Origin: Enterococcus sp. BWR-S5
GTDB lineage: Bacteria; Bacillota; Bacilli; Lactobacillales; Enterococcaceae
Direction: 5' to 3'
NCBI RefSeq assembly: GCF_016745255.1
Contig: NZ_JADOEQ010000002.1
Coordinates: forward strand, 124,001 to 188,000
DNA: 64,000 nucleotides
Shown here: in pieces, positions 56,849-64,000 of the stretch
Layout of the letters: each line of letters opens with the position of its first letter
Numbering within the stretch: position 1 is the stretch's first letter
Translations under genes and position numbers: made by a program
The notes under the pieces: model-generated
Databases searched by the model: none
The model's input: only the letters and a program-made list of their open reading frames with translations
What the model was told of the DNA's origin: nothing

Positions 56849-57250
56849 TTACGGGAACGACATCCAAACTACTTCACCATCGACGAAATATATTCTAAAC
56901 TGATCGATAGTGTCCACAGTTTCCCATATATGATCATATTCATAATAAGACCAGCCTGTTTTCTGATCTGTTTTTTCAAAAAAATACTCTTCATTTTCTC
57001 CAAAAAAGAAATCAAAATAATCATTATTCGTATAGATCCACATGTCTATCGTGTATTCGTTGTCCTCTTCCCACTGTTTGATGACCTCTTCGTTATCATT
57101 ATTGATTTTCACAGGCTTTCCAAGCCTCCACCTCACATCATTTGGCGTCATCCCCGCAATGATTTTTTCCTTAAAATCATTGATTTATAACGTCCGCCCC
57201 AGCGAACACCCCGCCAAAAGAAATCCCATCACCAGCAAAAAACTACTCAT
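56849..57250 (-). pseudogene. BamE/SmpA-like lipoprotein gene broken by a premature stop
   Basis: Starting at the ATG at 57250 (AAAGGA upstream), the frame reads a signal peptide ending LLAGC, then SLGRTL and a TAA at 57187-57185. The same frame continues as INDFKEKIIAGMTPNDVRW and runs to the family C-terminus FRIYFVDGEVVWMSFP. The paralogues at 58542, 57863 and 59033 have an uninterrupted LxENDF or similar at this point. A single base change explains the stop. The downstream part could still be translated from the ATG at 57151 but would lack the lipobox. Confidence 0.8.
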
Positions 57251-57315
57251 ATAAATCCTTTTTGAAACAACCAACCTCTTATTTCCTCCTTGTCACCTTT
57301 TTCTCCAATAGTTCA

Positions 57316-57801
57316 TTAATCGATGTAATTTTCCACATGCAATGGCTCAATCGTATCCTCATCATCCTCAGAATAATTCAAACCTGTCTCACGTTTGATT
57401 GCCTTCGAAAACTCCTTTTTTGTGACCATTTTTGTTGTAAATGTCAGAACATTGAAAATAACATACTCTTCTTCATCCACTTCACTATCGGCGCCTGAGC
57501 GAATCATGTACCAGTAATCTTTTTTCCCTGTTGTCTTTGTATAAATTTCCAGATTATCTTCATTCTCATTCGTTACTAAATAATACCAGATGCTATAGTC
57601 CGTCGCTGACATCGTATAGTCTTCGACATTATTGTAGACACCATCTTCCTCTCTCAATAGAAAGTACATCTCATTTTCAGACAGATGTGTCCAAATAGTC
57701 TTTTCTCGGTTGTATTCTCGCAAAAGAAATACGAATAAGGCACTACTAATAATGGTGACGCAAATACTGACTATAATCAAGACTTTTACTTTATTCGTCA
57801 T
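57316..57801 (-). CDS. Unknown membrane-anchored protein
   Basis: This is a 161-residue protein. One N-terminal membrane anchor (VLIIVSICVTIISSALFVFL) is followed by a soluble, acidic and aromatic-rich extracytoplasmic part (YSIWYYLVTNENEDNLEIYT, YWYMIRSGADSEVDEEEYV). There is no lipobox and no recognised family. It lies among the BamE-like lipoproteins of the LXG module, so an immunity or accessory role is possible. Confidence 0.65.
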   Translation of the reverse strand: MTNKVKVLIIVSICVTIISSALFVFLLREYNREKTIWTHLSENEMYFLLREEDGVYNNVEDYTMSATDYSIWYYLVTNENEDNLEIYTKTTGKKDYWYMIRSGADSEVDEEEYVIFNVLTFTTKMVTKKEFSKAIKRETGLNYSEDDEDTIEPLHVENYID

Positions 57802-57862
57802 TGTTTAATGTATCCTCTCTTTGCAGTGAGCAATTCTCAATTCCTCCACTGCCAGCATTCAA

Positions 57863-58315
57863 TCATGGAAAGTACATCGTTACTACTTCATCATCAATAA
57901 AGTAGATATGCCAACCAAAATAGCGCTCTGATTCATCCTTTTCGAAACTATAATTATATTCATAACACATATCAATTTTATTTCTGTGCTCACTCAAATA
58001 ATCAAACATTCTATCCGCTTCTTCTTCACTACCATAAAATCGTTCATATAAATCCGGCACTTCCTCATAATACCATCGGTCAGTCGTTGTCTCATCATCA
58101 ACTGAGAACGCTTCTTCAATTTCATTAAATGAACGTAGCTCCTTATCAGGCTTTCCCAAGATTTTTTTCACTTCGGTTGAAGTCATGCCGGCTTCTATTT
58201 TCTTAAAATCATTTTCAATCAACGCTTTATCCTTCATCTCTGTACAGGAACTTAGGAGAATAATTAGTCCTAACATCAAAGAGAATACTAATTTTTTATT
58301 TAGAATAGCCATCAT
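57863..58315 (-). CDS. BamE/SmpA-like lipoprotein, candidate immunity protein (copy 2)
   Basis: This is a lipoprotein of about 150 residues. The signal ends LLSSC, then comes the BamE-like repeat IENDFKKIEAGMTSTEVKKI with LGKPDK, and the family C-terminus WHIYFIDDEVVTMYFP. The start at 58315/58312 is chosen by homology with copy 4 at 59479, where the gene begins out of frame inside the 3' end of the toxin. Here it overlaps the end of an orphan toxin fragment (58297-58500) in the same way. An upstream in-frame ATG at 58363 is the alternative. Confidence 0.78.
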   Translation of the reverse strand: MMAILNKKLVFSLMLGLIILLSSCTEMKDKALIENDFKKIEAGMTSTEVKKILGKPDKELRSFNEIEEAFSVDDETTTDRWYYEEVPDLYERFYGSEEEADRMFDYLSEHRNKIDMCYEYNYSFEKDESERYFGWHIYFIDDEVVTMYFP

Positions 58316-58500
58316 CTTTTTTATCAGGTTTTGATTTTTTGTAGTCATTTCCATTTTTTTCATTTGAACTTGTCCACCCTTATCTAACCTCTTTTCTAAT
58401 ATTATGATCCAATTTCCCTCGAGGCTTGCTATCTAGCAATTCATGAGCCGTATCATTCTTATCCCCATAGTTATAGGATTCTCCATCCTTATTCAATATC
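58297..58500 (-). pseudogene. Orphan 3' fragment of an LXG toxin gene
   Basis: The minus-strand frame reads DGESYNYGDKNDTAHELLDS, KPRGKLDHNIRKEVR, a TAA stop, GWTSSNEKNGNDYKK and ends DKKDDGYSK. This aligns end to end with the last roughly 65 residues of the toxin encoded at 59448-61229 (DGESYNYGDKNDKVHELLDS to EDDGYSIKGKG). DNA identity is obvious for about 95 bp (58400-58495). It has no toxin N-terminus and an internal stop, and it leads into a lipoprotein gene just as the intact toxin does. Confidence 0.85.
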
Positions 58501-58541
58501 TATTATAAAGATAGCACTATATGATGGCTCAAATTCATTAG

Positions 58542-58964
58542 TTAAGGAAAAGACATCCAAACTACTTCATTATCTATGAAATAGATTCGCCAGTTATCCT
58601 CTTTATTTTCATTACTAAAAATATATTCATAATAAATCAAGTCTTGCTCTTTTCTTAATTTATCAAAAAAATCAGTCATTCTACTTTCATCACCGTAAAA
58701 TCCCTCATAATAATTCCAGTCCCACATATCTATGGAAGATTCGTTATCCTTATAACGTTGCTCAGCAGCTAAATCATTATCCTCCTCAATTTTTTCAGGT
58801 TCTCCAAGCACTTGTTTTACCTCAGACATACTCATTCCCGCACGGATTTTTTCTTTAAAATCATTTTCAGTTAACAAAGCCTTGTCACTGCATCCTGCAA
58901 GAACAACTAACGATATAGAAATATAAACCACAAGAAATAGTCTCTCTACCCTAATTCTATACAT
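58542..58964 (-). CDS. BamE/SmpA-like lipoprotein, candidate immunity protein (copy 3)
   Basis: This is a lipoprotein of about 140 residues from the ATG at 58964, eight bases after AAGGA. The signal ends VLAGC. The BamE-like block is LTENDFKEKIRAGMSMSEVK with LGEPEK, and the C-terminus is WRIYFIDNEVVWMSFP. It shares the WMSFP ending with the broken copy at 56849, while copies 2 and 4 end TMYFP, so two subtypes alternate. It is predicted to sit on the outer face of the membrane. Confidence 0.8.
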   Translation of the reverse strand: MYRIRVERLFLVVYISISLVVLAGCSDKALLTENDFKEKIRAGMSMSEVKQVLGEPEKIEEDNDLAAEQRYKDNESSIDMWDWNYYEGFYGDESRMTDFFDKLRKEQDLIYYEYIFSNENKEDNWRIYFIDNEVVWMSFP

Positions 58965-59032
58965 ACTATCCATCCTTTTTAAGGTATATCTCAATTGAAA
59001 AATATACTGCTCTGGTTTATTTCTGTCATTTA

Positions 59033-59479
59033 TTAAGGAAAGTACATTGTTACTACTTCATCATCAATAAAATAGATATGCCAGTACCCGATTTCCTGCG
59101 AAATATCTTCTTCATATTGATATACATAACAAATAATATCTTTTCGATCTTTTAATATTTGATACACTGTTTGCTCATTATCTTCACTACCATAAAATTT
59201 ATTGTAAATTTTCGGATTTTCTGTTTCCCATCTATCAATTGACTTCTCTGCATCTTCATCTCGTAGTTCTTGTATTTCTTCAAATTTGGTAACAATCCTC
59301 TTTGGTTCTCCCAATTGAGTTCTTACCTCATCTGTAGTTAGTCCTGCTTCTATTGAACGAAAAGAATCTTCCACCAACTTCTTTTTAGTATTAAGACATG
59401 CAGATAAGCTAAACAAACAAATAAAGAGAAAAAGGAAGATGTTTATTTTACCCTTTACCTTTGATTGAATACCCATCAT
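59033..59479 (-). CDS. BamE/SmpA-like lipoprotein, candidate cognate immunity protein (copy 4)
   Basis: This is a lipoprotein of about 148 residues. The signal peptide ends SLSAC; the mature part has the block VEDSFRSIEAGLTTDEVRTQ with LGEPKR and ends WHIYFIDDEVVTMYFP. Its likely ATG (59479 or 59476) lies inside the last codons of the LXG toxin gene in another frame, giving an overlap of about 30 bp and no separate strong ribosome-binding site, so its translation is probably coupled to the toxin. This makes it the best cognate immunity candidate. Being a lipoprotein, it would neutralise a toxin acting outside the cytoplasm. Confidence 0.8.
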   Translation of the reverse strand: MMGIQSKVKGKINIFLFLFICLFSLSACLNTKKKLVEDSFRSIEAGLTTDEVRTQLGEPKRIVTKFEEIQELRDEDAEKSIDRWETENPKIYNKFYGSEDNEQTVYQILKDRKDIICYVYQYEEDISQEIGYWHIYFIDDEVVTMYFP

Positions 59480-61229
59480 CTTCGTTTTCCAGTTCATTCC
59501 AATTATATTCTTCTCTGTTTTTGGGACTTTCCCATTCATCCTTGATTTCCTTTCTCACATCGTGATCCAATTTTCCTGGTGGCTTGCTATCTAGCAATTC
59601 ATGAACCTTATCATTCTTATCTCCATAGTTATAGGATTCTCCATCCATAAGCTGTTGTTCATACACTCTAGGTTTTTCTGCATTTTTATTCCTATAATAC
59701 TCTGGATCGCTAATCACCAATCCATCCTTCTCATCCAAAACATTCCATTGGCTGATGAAGTTCCCATCAGGATCAAGAATAAATTCTGAGTGGAAATCTG
59801 GTGCTAAACGTTTTCTATTCACTTCATCACCAGATTTATCATAGGTTGTGTCCTTCAAGTATTTATTGTGGAGACGCCCCTTCTCTGCAATCATCAACTC
59901 TCCACCTAACCCGCCATCTGCGATAGACGCATGAACATAGGCATACAATGCTTCTTCGTCTGTACGGCCGGCATTCGCCCCACTTTTGAACACTCTTCTT
60001 ATATACTCCAAGTTGTTTTTGTCAATATACATCCGCAGCTGATGGACAGATTTCACAAATTGCTTTTGTTCTCGGCTCATATTGCTATAGCCTTCCAATA
60101 GGCCTTTAGGGTATGCTTCCTGTACCGTTTTAGCTAATGTATGCAGAAAATCCCCATGTGGCGGCATATTCGGATCAAATTTATGTGTGCCTGTCATTTG
60201 AAGCATACCGTGAACGTCTATTTCACCGCCCATTTGCTTCATCAGCAATTCCATACGCTTCTCATTGATTGCTTGTTCCATACCAGCAGGAATTTTCCCG
60301 TCGACTGTACCATAGGCTGAAAACATCAGCCGATATACATCCGACCCCACCAATCGTGTCTCCACGTTAATCTGATTCAATCGGTCAAAGACATTTTTAC
60401 CACCTGAGCCTAGCTTCTTGTTTACATGCTTCATATAGGCTTTAAATGCTTCTTCGTCCCAGCCGTCTTCTTTACAAAGCACCTGCTTCTGCTCACGCAG
60501 AGTCTTCAAATATTCCTGATATTCTTTGGCATTCATATCCTTCGGCCGCTCTACCTCATATTTTTTTGCAAACTGGCGATTTTCCCAACGATTGTTGACA
60601 TCCTTCGTCCATGACATATCTGTACCTTCCGGCAATTTAAAGGTGCCTGATGCCGCATGCCAAGACTTTCCGGCAATCGCTGAACCTTGATTGACCGCAT
60701 TTGTCAGGGTAGTGATTTCGGAAAAAAGAGAAGGGGATGACGCATGGAAATCCAACAGCTTCTGTAACTGCTCCTCTAATTTTTTCTTAACGGCTTCATG
60801 ACAGGCAATCGCTGTTTTATTCGAATTCAGTTGTCGTATTTTCATGTTGTCCGCCGTATCCTTTGCTTCGATACTGCTGCGAATCGAGTAGAGCGCTTGG
60901 ATTTCATTATTCAAACGCTGAATTTTTTCTTCCAGCTCAGAGGATTTTAAATCCCCGCTATCTACTTGAGCTGTATAATCCTCCGGGAATTTTTTGCAGG
61001 CTTCAGCAACCGTTTCCGATAACAGCTGACCGGCTTGGGTCAAGGGCAAAATGACTGAACCAAACATTCCCTTGGCAGACGTGTAAGCATCTGCCTCCAA
61101 GACTGTATCATTCGCAAAATTTTGTGCAGCCTTCTGCAATGCCTCATAGCCCTGTACATGAGATTTCCCCATTGCTGCAGCACCTGTTGCTTGTGTTTTC
61201 GCTGCCGCCAAATACATATCGATACTCAT
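59448..61229 (-). CDS. LXG-domain T7SSb toxin with uncharacterised C-terminal domain
   Basis: This is a 593-residue protein without a signal peptide. Residues 1-200 are the helical LXG export domain (MSIDMYLAAAKTQATGAAAM to NAVNQGSAIAGKSW). A central region (about 210-400) is followed by the C-terminal domain, which contains SVHQLRMYIDKNNLEYIRRV, DEEALYAYVHASIADGG, FHSEFILDPDGNFISQWNVL and a charged Asn/Glu-rich tail. I do not recognise a known toxin active site; a DUF3114-type domain is possible but uncertain. It overlaps its Lap2-like partner by 4 nt upstream and its lipoprotein partner downstream. The secretion apparatus is not in this window. Confidence 0.85.
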   Translation of the reverse strand: MSIDMYLAAAKTQATGAAAMGKSHVQGYEALQKAAQNFANDTVLEADAYTSAKGMFGSVILPLTQAGQLLSETVAEACKKFPEDYTAQVDSGDLKSSELEEKIQRLNNEIQALYSIRSSIEAKDTADNMKIRQLNSNKTAIACHEAVKKKLEEQLQKLLDFHASSPSLFSEITTLTNAVNQGSAIAGKSWHAASGTFKLPEGTDMSWTKDVNNRWENRQFAKKYEVERPKDMNAKEYQEYLKTLREQKQVLCKEDGWDEEAFKAYMKHVNKKLGSGGKNVFDRLNQINVETRLVGSDVYRLMFSAYGTVDGKIPAGMEQAINEKRMELLMKQMGGEIDVHGMLQMTGTHKFDPNMPPHGDFLHTLAKTVQEAYPKGLLEGYSNMSREQKQFVKSVHQLRMYIDKNNLEYIRRVFKSGANAGRTDEEALYAYVHASIADGGLGGELMIAEKGRLHNKYLKDTTYDKSGDEVNRKRLAPDFHSEFILDPDGNFISQWNVLDEKDGLVISDPEYYRNKNAEKPRVYEQQLMDGESYNYGDKNDKVHELLDSKPPGKLDHDVRKEIKDEWESPKNREEYNWNELENEDDGYSIKGKG

Positions 61230-61576
61230 GACTCTTCCTCCCCATCTGCAGCCTCTCGCTTTTTCTCATAATAGAGTTCATCTAATTCATCCTGACATGC
61301 GACCTGCTGCTCTGTTAATTCTTCTCTTTCCTCATCCAAATCTTCGATAATCACTCGCTGCTCCTTTTGAAGATCCTCATGTATATCTTCAAAAAGGAGT
61401 GCGAAATCATTTCCATGGAAGCTTTCCTTTAATTCATGAAACAAACGATTCGAGGAGTAAAATTGTTCCTGATAGTCCTCCTGAACCTTCTCTAATTGAC
61501 GCTTAGAAAGCTGTAAATCCTCTTGCTTTTCCAGTAAAATTCGTTCCTTTTTCTTCTTATCCTGTTCAGCTGTCAT
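61226..61576 (-). CDS. LXG toxin targeting factor, Lap2/DUF3958-like
   Basis: This is a 116-residue highly charged coiled-coil protein (LQLSKRQLEKVQEDYQEQFY, LDEEREELTEQQVACQDELD). Its length and position between a Lap1-like gene and an LXG toxin match the second targeting factor of class A LXG systems. The start is the ATG at 61576 or the GTG just before it; it overlaps the upstream stop. The end overlaps the toxin start by ATGA. It is expected to bind the toxin's LXG domain together with the protein at 61579. Confidence 0.82.
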   Translation of the reverse strand: MTAEQDKKKKERILLEKQEDLQLSKRQLEKVQEDYQEQFYSSNRLFHELKESFHGNDFALLFEDIHEDLQKEQRVIIEDLDEEREELTEQQVACQDELDELYYEKKREAADGEEES

Positions 61577-61578
61577 CA

Positions 61579-61881
61579 CTAGCGACCTCCCGAACGAGGA
61601 CCTGGCAATTGACCAAAGACAGTATTCTTAAGATGGTCGTCGGCAGCCGCAAATTCTGCAGCTACTGTTTGCAGGTTTATCGCGGCATTCCCGACAGATG
61701 TACTGACTTGCAGCACCGCAGCTTGTGCAGCCGCAATCGCTTCCTTGGCACTCGCATTTCCTGCAACGGTCGTTTGACCGTCCTCACTAATCGAGGTCGC
61801 TGTGTTCAAGGTATCCAATGCATTGAACAACTCTGTCGCCAATTGTCCGGCCACCTCTTTGTTACTATTGATTCCAACCAT
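61579..61881 (-). CDS. LXG toxin targeting factor, Lap1-like (TIGR04197/DUF3130)
   Basis: This is a 100-residue helical WXG100-like protein without a WXG turn. It begins GINSNKEVAGQLATELFNAL and has an Ala/Asn-rich second helix (VSTSVGNAAINLQTVAAEFA), then a short GQLPGPRSGGR tail. This is the pattern of the TIGR04197 T7SS effector family now known as Lap1 targeting factors. It is the first gene of the LXG operon. AGGAGG precedes the ATG, and a TATAAT lies on the minus strand at 62012-62017. Confidence 0.85.
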   Translation of the reverse strand: MVGINSNKEVAGQLATELFNALDTLNTATSISEDGQTTVAGNASAKEAIAAAQAAVLQVSTSVGNAAINLQTVAAEFAAADDHLKNTVFGQLPGPRSGGR

Positions 61882-62308
61882 TTTATTTCCTCCTATTTAT
61901 TCGCTATTCAAAGGACTGATTTTCTCTTTTTGGAGATGATTACAACGACCAGCCATTCAAATAATTACGAGATATCTCCTTATATAACTGTATTTTTTTA
62001 CTTTTAAAAAAATTATAGCATGTAAAAATCTTGTATTCTACACAATAAATAAAAAATAGAAGCCTTTTAGCCGCCCGCAAAGAAACTGTAAATACATTAA
62101 GCTTCACGCCTCATTTCCTTAGTCATGAACGGCCTAGTATATAAACAATTGGATAGACAAACTCGATAACGCCTCTAGAAAATCGGTTCATCTGTTCTTG
62201 CTATTTGCATCTAAAAGCCTATAATTATATAAAATGATTGATCGTTTTTTACACAAGGCCGGAGCATTGTTATCTGTCAACCTCAAAAATGAAAAGGATG
62301 TGCTTGAA
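61882..62308. other. Divergent intergenic region upstream of the LXG operon
   Basis: A minus-strand -10 box TATAAT (plus coordinates 62012-62017) with a poor -35 is the best promoter candidate for the toxin operon. Nothing else was identified. Confidence 0.45.
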
Positions 62309-62800
62309 ATGAGAAGAAAAGAACGGGAAATTTTAGAATTGGACAAAATCAAGGAAGTCGTAGAAAACTGCCATGTTGTACGCTTGGCGATGTTCGATGA
62401 GCCTTTTCCTTATATTGTACCTGTGAATTTTGGCTACCACTGGCAGGAAGATACCTTGACCCTCTACATTCACGGTGCACGCCAAGGAAAAAAGGTGCGG
62501 TTGCTGGGAAATAATCCTAAAGTAGCGATTGAGATGGACTGTAATCATGAATTAATCGAAGCTGGTACCGTTGCAGAAAAATATTCTTATGCGTATCAAA
62601 GTCTGATTGGATTTGGTGATGCATTCATTATTCAGGATTTGGATGAAAAGAAACAAGCATTGCAGCTTTTAATGGATCACGAAGTAAAGCATAAAAACTA
62701 TAACTTTCCTCCTGATAAAATGATTGCCGCAACCGGAATTATAAAAATCGTTCTTTCTTCCTATTCCTGTAAAGAACATATTCATCCAAATAAACAATAA
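62309..62800 (+). CDS. Pyridoxamine 5'-phosphate oxidase-like flavin-binding protein
   Basis: This is a protein of about 163 residues with the split-barrel fold of the PPOX/NimA group. Blocks include VVRLAMFDEPFPYIVPVNFG, LTLYIHGARQGKKVRLLGNN, PKVAIEMDCNHELI and SLIGFGDAFIIQDLDEKKQA. Such proteins bind FMN and some reduce nitro compounds. The ATG at 62309 follows AAGGATG; an earlier in-frame ATG at 62234 is less convincing. It is a single gene. Confidence 0.87.
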   Translation: MRRKEREILELDKIKEVVENCHVVRLAMFDEPFPYIVPVNFGYHWQEDTLTLYIHGARQGKKVRLLGNNPKVAIEMDCNHELIEAGTVAEKYSYAYQSLIGFGDAFIIQDLDEKKQALQLLMDHEVKHKNYNFPPDKMIAATGIIKIVLSSYSCKEHIHPNKQ

Positions 62801-62847
62801 ATATACCAAATACTCAATTTCTCATGCCACTATTAGTCAAGTACAGC

Positions 62848-62890
62848 AAAAGGAAAGCAAGACATTCTCACTCTGTCTTGCTTTCCTTTT
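62848..62890. terminator. Bidirectional terminator
   Basis: The 17-bp arms AAAAGGAAAGCAAGACA and TGTCTTGCTTTCCTTTT are perfect complements around a 9-nt loop, between two convergent genes. Confidence 0.9.
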
Positions 62891-62912
62891 TATAAAATAT
62901 TTTGTCTGCTTA

Positions 62913-63431
62913 TTAGCTTTCACTTCTGTAACGCAAGCCCAGCCCCTTCAAAAAGTTACGGGCGTATTTATCGCCGCAAGGCTTGAAATTACGGTGTCCT
63001 TCTTTTCTCAAAATTGCTCCCAATTCTCCTTTAGAAGGATAAACACCTGCTTCTGCCAAAATATCCAGCATATCTTCACTAGTCAAAGCTAAGGCAATCT
63101 TGACCTTCTTCAGCAAGATATTATTGATATGGCGGATTTCAGTGCTCTTTTTTTGCGGTTCCTCCGCCGGCTTATTTTTTGGCTCGCCTCGCTTCAACGT
63201 GATAAACCCATTCAAAAAAGTATCCAGCACTTGGTTATTAATCATCTTCATATAGACATTCTTTTCAAACGGATCATTCGCTTCTTGCTGTCGACTAGGG
63301 TCCTTCGTCAGCATCGCTCGTTCTTCTTCCTTCGAAACGGTCAGTCCGCCCAATTGAAAGGCTTCGATGATTTCAGTGTCCTTTAAATCCAATGCATATC
63401 TCAAACGCAGCAGTATATCGTTATTATTCAT
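62913..63431 (-). CDS. DUF1456-family protein (YehS-like)
   Basis: This is a 172-residue protein with two copies of the DUF1456 repeat: NNNDILLRLRYALDLKDTEI with IIEAFQLGGLTVSKEE, and HINNILLKKVKIALALTSED with ILAEAGVYPSKGEL. The end is CGDKYARNFLKGLGLRYR. It is a conserved cytoplasmic family of unknown function. It is a single gene, convergent with the PPOX-like gene. Confidence 0.9.
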   Translation of the reverse strand: MNNNDILLRLRYALDLKDTEIIEAFQLGGLTVSKEEERAMLTKDPSRQQEANDPFEKNVYMKMINNQVLDTFLNGFITLKRGEPKNKPAEEPQKKSTEIRHINNILLKKVKIALALTSEDMLDILAEAGVYPSKGELGAILRKEGHRNFKPCGDKYARNFLKGLGLRYRSES

Positions 63432-63597
63432 TTGTTTCCTCCAATTTTCCAGATGCTCTTACTATAGCATATCTTCAAGCTGGATATCAGGATACTTTTT
63501 ACTGACTCTAAAATATTTTTCGCCTCTGCATTTATTTGCCAACTCCTAATTCAGCCTCCGGGTATACCAACAGCCGACAATAGGTGTTCCGCTTTTT

Positions 63598-64000
63598 TTA
63601 TTTTATCAACCAATCAAACAGCCATTCCATCAATACCGCAATCAATGCACAGAGAAAGGCCCCCATAAAAATAATTGGCTCACCGTTCGTAATATTGATT
63701 CCTCTAAGAATGATGTCTCCTAATCCGCCGGCACCGACGAATGAGCCGATTGTCGTGATTCCGACCGCAATCACCAAGGCATTACGGACGCCGGCTAAAA
63801 TAACCGGTAAAGCTAAGGGAATTTTAATCATATATAACACTTGAAAACGGCTCATTCCTACACCACGTGCGCTATCTACATAAACCGGATCAACGTTGTT
63901 CAATCCAGTATAAGTATTCGCCACAATCGGCAGCAGCGAGTACAGAACAACTGTAGCAATCACGGTGTTTTTGCCCAAACCCATTAAAATCAGGAGAATC
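63598..64000 (-). CDS. Osmoprotectant (glycine betaine/carnitine/choline) ABC permease, partial
   Basis: At least 134 residues of the C-terminal part of an OpuB/OpuC-type permease are visible. The ABC permease blocks are LPIVANTYTGLNNVDPVYVD, SARGVGMSRFQVLYMIKIPL (EAA-like loop) and GITTIGSFVGAGGLGDIILRG. The gene's 5' end lies beyond the right edge of the window. It would import compatible solutes under osmotic stress. The downstream partner genes usual for opuC (binding protein, second permease) are not seen after it on this strand, so they may precede it. Confidence 0.88.
   Translation of the reverse strand, partial: ILLILMGLGKNTVIATVVLYSLLPIVANTYTGLNNVDPVYVDSARGVGMSRFQVLYMIKIPLALPVILAGVRNALVIAVGITTIGSFVGAGGLGDIILRGINITNGEPIIFMGAFLCALIAVLMEWLFDWLIK

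Noticed and set aside
56849-57151. Annotating the 100-codon downstream part of the broken lipoprotein as a real small gene
   Set aside because: Its ATG is an internal Met of the BamE-like block, it lacks a ribosome-binding site and signal peptide, and the upstream in-frame remainder shows it is part of a longer broken gene.

Overview
The window looks like a low-to-mid GC Lactobacillales chromosome, most likely Enterococcus. The evidence is strong AGGAGG ribosome-binding sites, cre-like sites, many LacI, RpiR and HxlR regulators, a Cna-B-repeat wall protein, LXG and Lap type VII secretion (T7SSb) cargo genes, a tRNA-Met T-box, and an IS3-family transposase relic. The genus is inferred from style and gene content. 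No rRNA, tRNA, CRISPR array or intact mobile element was seen.

Layout. (1) 1-8560, minus strand: a carbohydrate locus with a partial lipoprotein binding protein, two Lpl-type ABC permeases, a LacI regulator, GH3 and GH1 beta-glucosidases and an RpiR regulator. (2) 8.8-11.5 kb: map, a DUF998 membrane protein and ddh. (3) 11.9-17.2 kb: a 1775-residue vWA/Cna-B surface adhesin with a degenerate sorting motif (LLNAG). (4) 17.5-20 kb: SDR and aldo/keto reductase genes divergent from an HxlR regulator, then a transposase relic. (5) 20-23 kb: DUF1295, a FakA/FakB-like DAK2-DegV fusion and DUF2177. (6) 23.2-28.9 kb: a methionine regulon, metE-metF divergent from a T-box-led LysR-metI operon. (7) 28.9-38 kb: a ConA-like protein, an HxlR regulator, and a galacto-oligosaccharide locus (ganS, ganP, ganQ, ganA with divergent ganR). 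(8) 38-44 kb: mixed chromosomal genes including an ankyrin lipoprotein, a nitroreductase, a truA-type gene and several unknowns.

(9) 44-62 kb is the most interesting part: two T7SSb cargo modules without the secretion machine. The first (44054-48676) has three tandem lipoproteins of the staphylococcal Lpl/DUF576 type, then a lipase with an N-terminal catalytic domain and a C-terminal helical domain, then two small helical proteins. This matches the gene set of the S. aureus TslA/TilA/TlaA/TlaB reverse-arranged lipase toxin system. The second (56849-61881) has two Lap-like targeting proteins, an LXG toxin, and an array of BamE/SmpA-like lipoproteins (one killed by a stop codon) that are candidate extracytoplasmic immunity proteins. 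A broken orphan copy of the toxin's 3' end lies inside this array. Between the modules are a secreted papain-like protease with Big2 domains, an ABC exporter resembling E. coli YadGH, a DUF6273 protein, a DinB protein and unknown membrane proteins.

(10) 62-64 kb: a flavin-binding PPOX-family protein, a DUF1456 protein and a partial osmoprotectant ABC permease. Protein family names come from recognising sequence features without database searches.
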